From NCBI GenBank assembly GCA_003563465.1, contig PWVH01000071.1:1-25569 (forward strand): a stretch of DNA of 25,569 nt, read 5' to 3'. Within the stretch, counting starts at the first letter, position 1. Each line of letters begins with the position of its first letter. This document shows, piece after piece, positions 23,707 through 25,569 of this stretch. The DNA is from Coriobacteriaceae bacterium (GTDB lineage: Bacteria; Actinomycetota; Coriobacteriia; Anaerosomatales; SLCP01). Both the position numbers and the translations under genes were made by a program. The notes under the pieces were generated by a model. It was not told where the DNA came from and ran no database searches. It saw only the letters and a list, made by a program, of their open reading frames with translations.

Positions 23707-25569
23707 TCAGTCACGATAGTGGCGATACGCGCTCATGAACTCCAACTCGTAGTCTCCGTCTCTAGTCTCGACGCGTATTCTGTCACCGTTTCGCACGATG
23801 GAAGTGTTGCCGTAACCAATCGAGTCGGTAACGTCATTTGTCACAGTCATTAAGGCAAGACTCTCATCGGCTTGCTCGTCGTACACCATCTCGACCCTGA
23901 GCCTTTCCTCGCATTCGAACACAGACACCGCAGGCGAGAATACAAGCTTCACTGGCATTTCCGGCAAGTCCTGTGTGTCCTTGCCGACCTCATAAGCGGC
24001 CTGTCCCGTCATGTCTATCTGGGACGGCTGGACACCAGGCTTCTGTACATGCAACCTGGCATCCATGATTTGCGGACGTATCTTCCTCCACACTAGCGCG
24101 AGCACTCTGGGTGGCGTTGATCCGCTCTTGAGTGCAAGAAGCACTACTGCGATGACGCACGCAACTGTCAACGCAACGAGAGCACCGAGTGCCCACATCA
24201 GAATCTGCTGCCACAAAGGAGCCGGAGCGTCCGCAACCGAGAAGACGAGCCGGAAATGCGTGGGCTCAGCAGAGTCACCACCGCCCTCGAGGCCTTCCCC
24301 CTGAATGCGAGCATCATCTGACGTCACGACAACGCTGATATCGTACTCTCCTGCAGCAGCGCCTTGCGGGGGGTCGACAACCAGTGTCACCTCGGTCTGG
24401 TCTGCAGAAAACGTGACCGCTTCTGCTTTCTCGCCTTCCGGAATGTCGAAATACACCCACTCCGGAACTCCGCGCGGTCTTTCCAGCCTGAGCGTCACTT
24501 GGGCTCCTGCGACACGCGCGTGATCATTGAGCGTCGCAGTAAGCGGAATCTCTTCCGGCCGGTAATCGGTAGCATACGGATCCAGCAGGCCAAGCACTAT
24601 GGTTAGATCCTCTTCCGTGCCATGTGCCAGCGTGATGATGCTCACAGGCTCGTAGCTAAAGGTGAAGCCGATGGAGTCGGGTGCGAAATCGATGTCTGCA
24701 TCCGTTCGCTCCGTCTCGAATGATATGAGTCCCGAGTACTCGAAGGGCTCGGCGTCCTCAAGCACCTCAGCGTTGGTCACCGAAAGCGTAAGCTCTTGTT
24801 CCATCTCGCCTGATGAGTCACCTGATGCGAACGTGAAGGTGCTGGGCTCGATCTGAGGCGTGGCCCCCAGGGTCTCGGCGGCTTCGCTGTTGACCGATAC
24901 GCGTATCTCGAGTCCTTCTAGGCGCTCATCGTAGGCCAGCCTGATTCGCCGAGTCGCCTCGCCGGTCTCTCTCAGGTTCCCGAAGTCGAGTTCAGGCGGC
25001 GATATCCGGGCGGTAAGTATCTCAATCACCTCGCCCTCGGGATTGTCCTGAACTTCAACCCCAGGCTCTTGAGCCCATTCCGGGTCGGACGTCGTGCCAA
25101 GAGTTATGTATTTGAGGAACAAGAACGGGTTGTCCGAGCGCTGTAGCCTGAATCGGCGCAGGATCTCTTCGAGGTCTACGCCCGCAGGACTGTTGTCCTG
25201 ACCATCTGTGAAGAGGTAGATCGTCTGTACGTAACGAGTGTCGGGACTCGCCCTACGTGATTCCTCGGCCATTTCGATGATGCTGGCAAGTGAGTGGTAA
25301 ATCCAGGTCACCTGCCCGTCAGCCTGGAGTCCCGTCACATGCTCTTTGAGTGCCGCCCTATCAGCATCCTCACGTATCTCGCGGCGAAGCAACAAGTCCT
25401 CTTGAATGCCTCTGTGGAACGGGGCGATGAACACCTCGGTCCCCGGCTCCAAGGAGTCAATGAGAGCGTTGACGTTCTCCTTGACCTGGGGGAATATCAC
25501 AGGATTCCCGCTGCCCTGCGGCAGCCCTACCATCGACCCGGAAGCATCGATCACGAAGTAGTACTGGTA
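23707..25569 (-). CDS. vWA-domain membrane protein (5' end beyond window)
   Basis: At least 620 residues are present. The frame runs off the right edge (YQYYF precedes VIDASGSM), so the true start is outside. The vWA MIDAS motif DASGS is at the beginning and the second MIDAS region YLFTDGQDNS near residue 110. After the vWA fold come beta-rich, Ig-like segments (about 190-440), a single membrane helix (ILMWALGALVALTVACVIAV, about 460-485) and a C-terminal beta-rich domain of about 120 residues. vWA domains bind protein ligands through a metal ion. With the adjacent tubulin-like gene this matches the reported vWA/FtsZ-like pairing. It is the first gene of the minus operon visible here. Confidence 0.85.
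   Translation of the reverse strand, partial: YQYYFVIDASGSMVGLPQGSGNPVIFPQVKENVNALIDSLEPGTEVFIAPFHRGIQEDLLLRREIREDADRAALKEHVTGLQADGQVTWIYHSLASIIEMAEESRRASPDTRYVQTIYLFTDGQDNSPAGVDLEEILRRFRLQRSDNPFLFLKYITLGTTSDPEWAQEPGVEVQDNPEGEVIEILTARISPPELDFGNLRETGEATRRIRLAYDERLEGLEIRVSVNSEAAETLGATPQIEPSTFTFASGDSSGEMEQELTLSVTNAEVLEDAEPFEYSGLISFETERTDADIDFAPDSIGFTFSYEPVSIITLAHGTEEDLTIVLGLLDPYATDYRPEEIPLTATLNDHARVAGAQVTLRLERPRGVPEWVYFDIPEGEKAEAVTFSADQTEVTLVVDPPQGAAAGEYDISVVVTSDDARIQGEGLEGGGDSAEPTHFRLVFSVADAPAPLWQQILMWALGALVALTVACVIAVVLLALKSGSTPPRVLALVWRKIRPQIMDARLHVQKPGVQPSQIDMTGQAAYEVGKDTQDLPEMPVKLVFSPAVSVFECEERLRVEMVYDEQADESLALMTVTNDVTDSIGYGNTSIVRNGDRIRVETRDGDYELEFMSAYRHYRD

Overview
The window is G+C-rich DNA with GTG/TTG starts, short SD motifs and many 4-nt stop/start overlaps. 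A high-G+C Gram-positive host (Actinomycetota, perhaps Coriobacteriia) fits the tRNA-Asp and tRNA-Ser remnants and the IS481-type elements. This placement is an inference. The window looks like the left end of a genomic island running rightward past the window edge. At bases 74-119 lies the 3' part of a tRNA-Asp(GTC), broken at the anticodon loop and followed outward by a perfect 10-bp hairpin. A second tRNA 3' fragment, tRNA-Ser(CGA), lies at 1565-1625. A 1277-bp IS481-family element (287-1563) has inserted into it and duplicated 16 bp.

Layout. 1-1625: island edge and IS. 1626-2613: a graveyard of minus-strand fragments (probable MscS C-terminus, a DUF4062 piece, a decayed IS481 transposase). 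2787-5963 (+): DUF4062/NB-ARC/TPR STAND ATPase. 6148-6276 (-): DUF4062 N-terminal fragment. 10547-6364 (-): DUF4062/P-loop STAND ATPase overlapping a polytopic membrane protein. 10800-14316 (+): SAM methyltransferase, then a Nudix hydrolase coupled by GTGA overlap to a two-TM TrkA-N protein with a C-terminal RyR domain. 25569-14306 (-): a seven-gene run of vWA membrane protein (cut by the window end), FtsZ/tubulin-like GTPase, coiled-coil two-TM protein, OB-fold lipoprotein, DUF2939-like membrane protein, a mini-protein made only of the N- and C-terminal tails of the tubulin-like protein, and a RelA/SpoT-synthetase/SLOG/RyR fusion.

Working model (inference). The right half combines a vWA/FtsZ-like envelope-remodelling module with an alarmone-type nucleotide synthetase carrying putative nucleotide-sensor domains. 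The convergent Nudix and TrkA-RyR pair could degrade and sense the same nucleotide. The left half carries two STAND-type ATPases with DUF4062 N-termini, the architecture of bacterial NLR-like defence proteins, plus debris of a further copy. I would read the window as a conflict/defence and stress-signalling island. The RelA-SLOG-RyR/TrkA-RyR pair and the tail-only tubulin mini-protein are the most novel parts.

Stretches without a gene: 120-270 (island edge, tandem decamer only), 2614-2786 (nothing recognised, short frames only), 5964-6147 (a small hairpin at 6080-6094, nothing else), 10548-10799 (divergent upstream region), 11892-12091 (nothing recognised).
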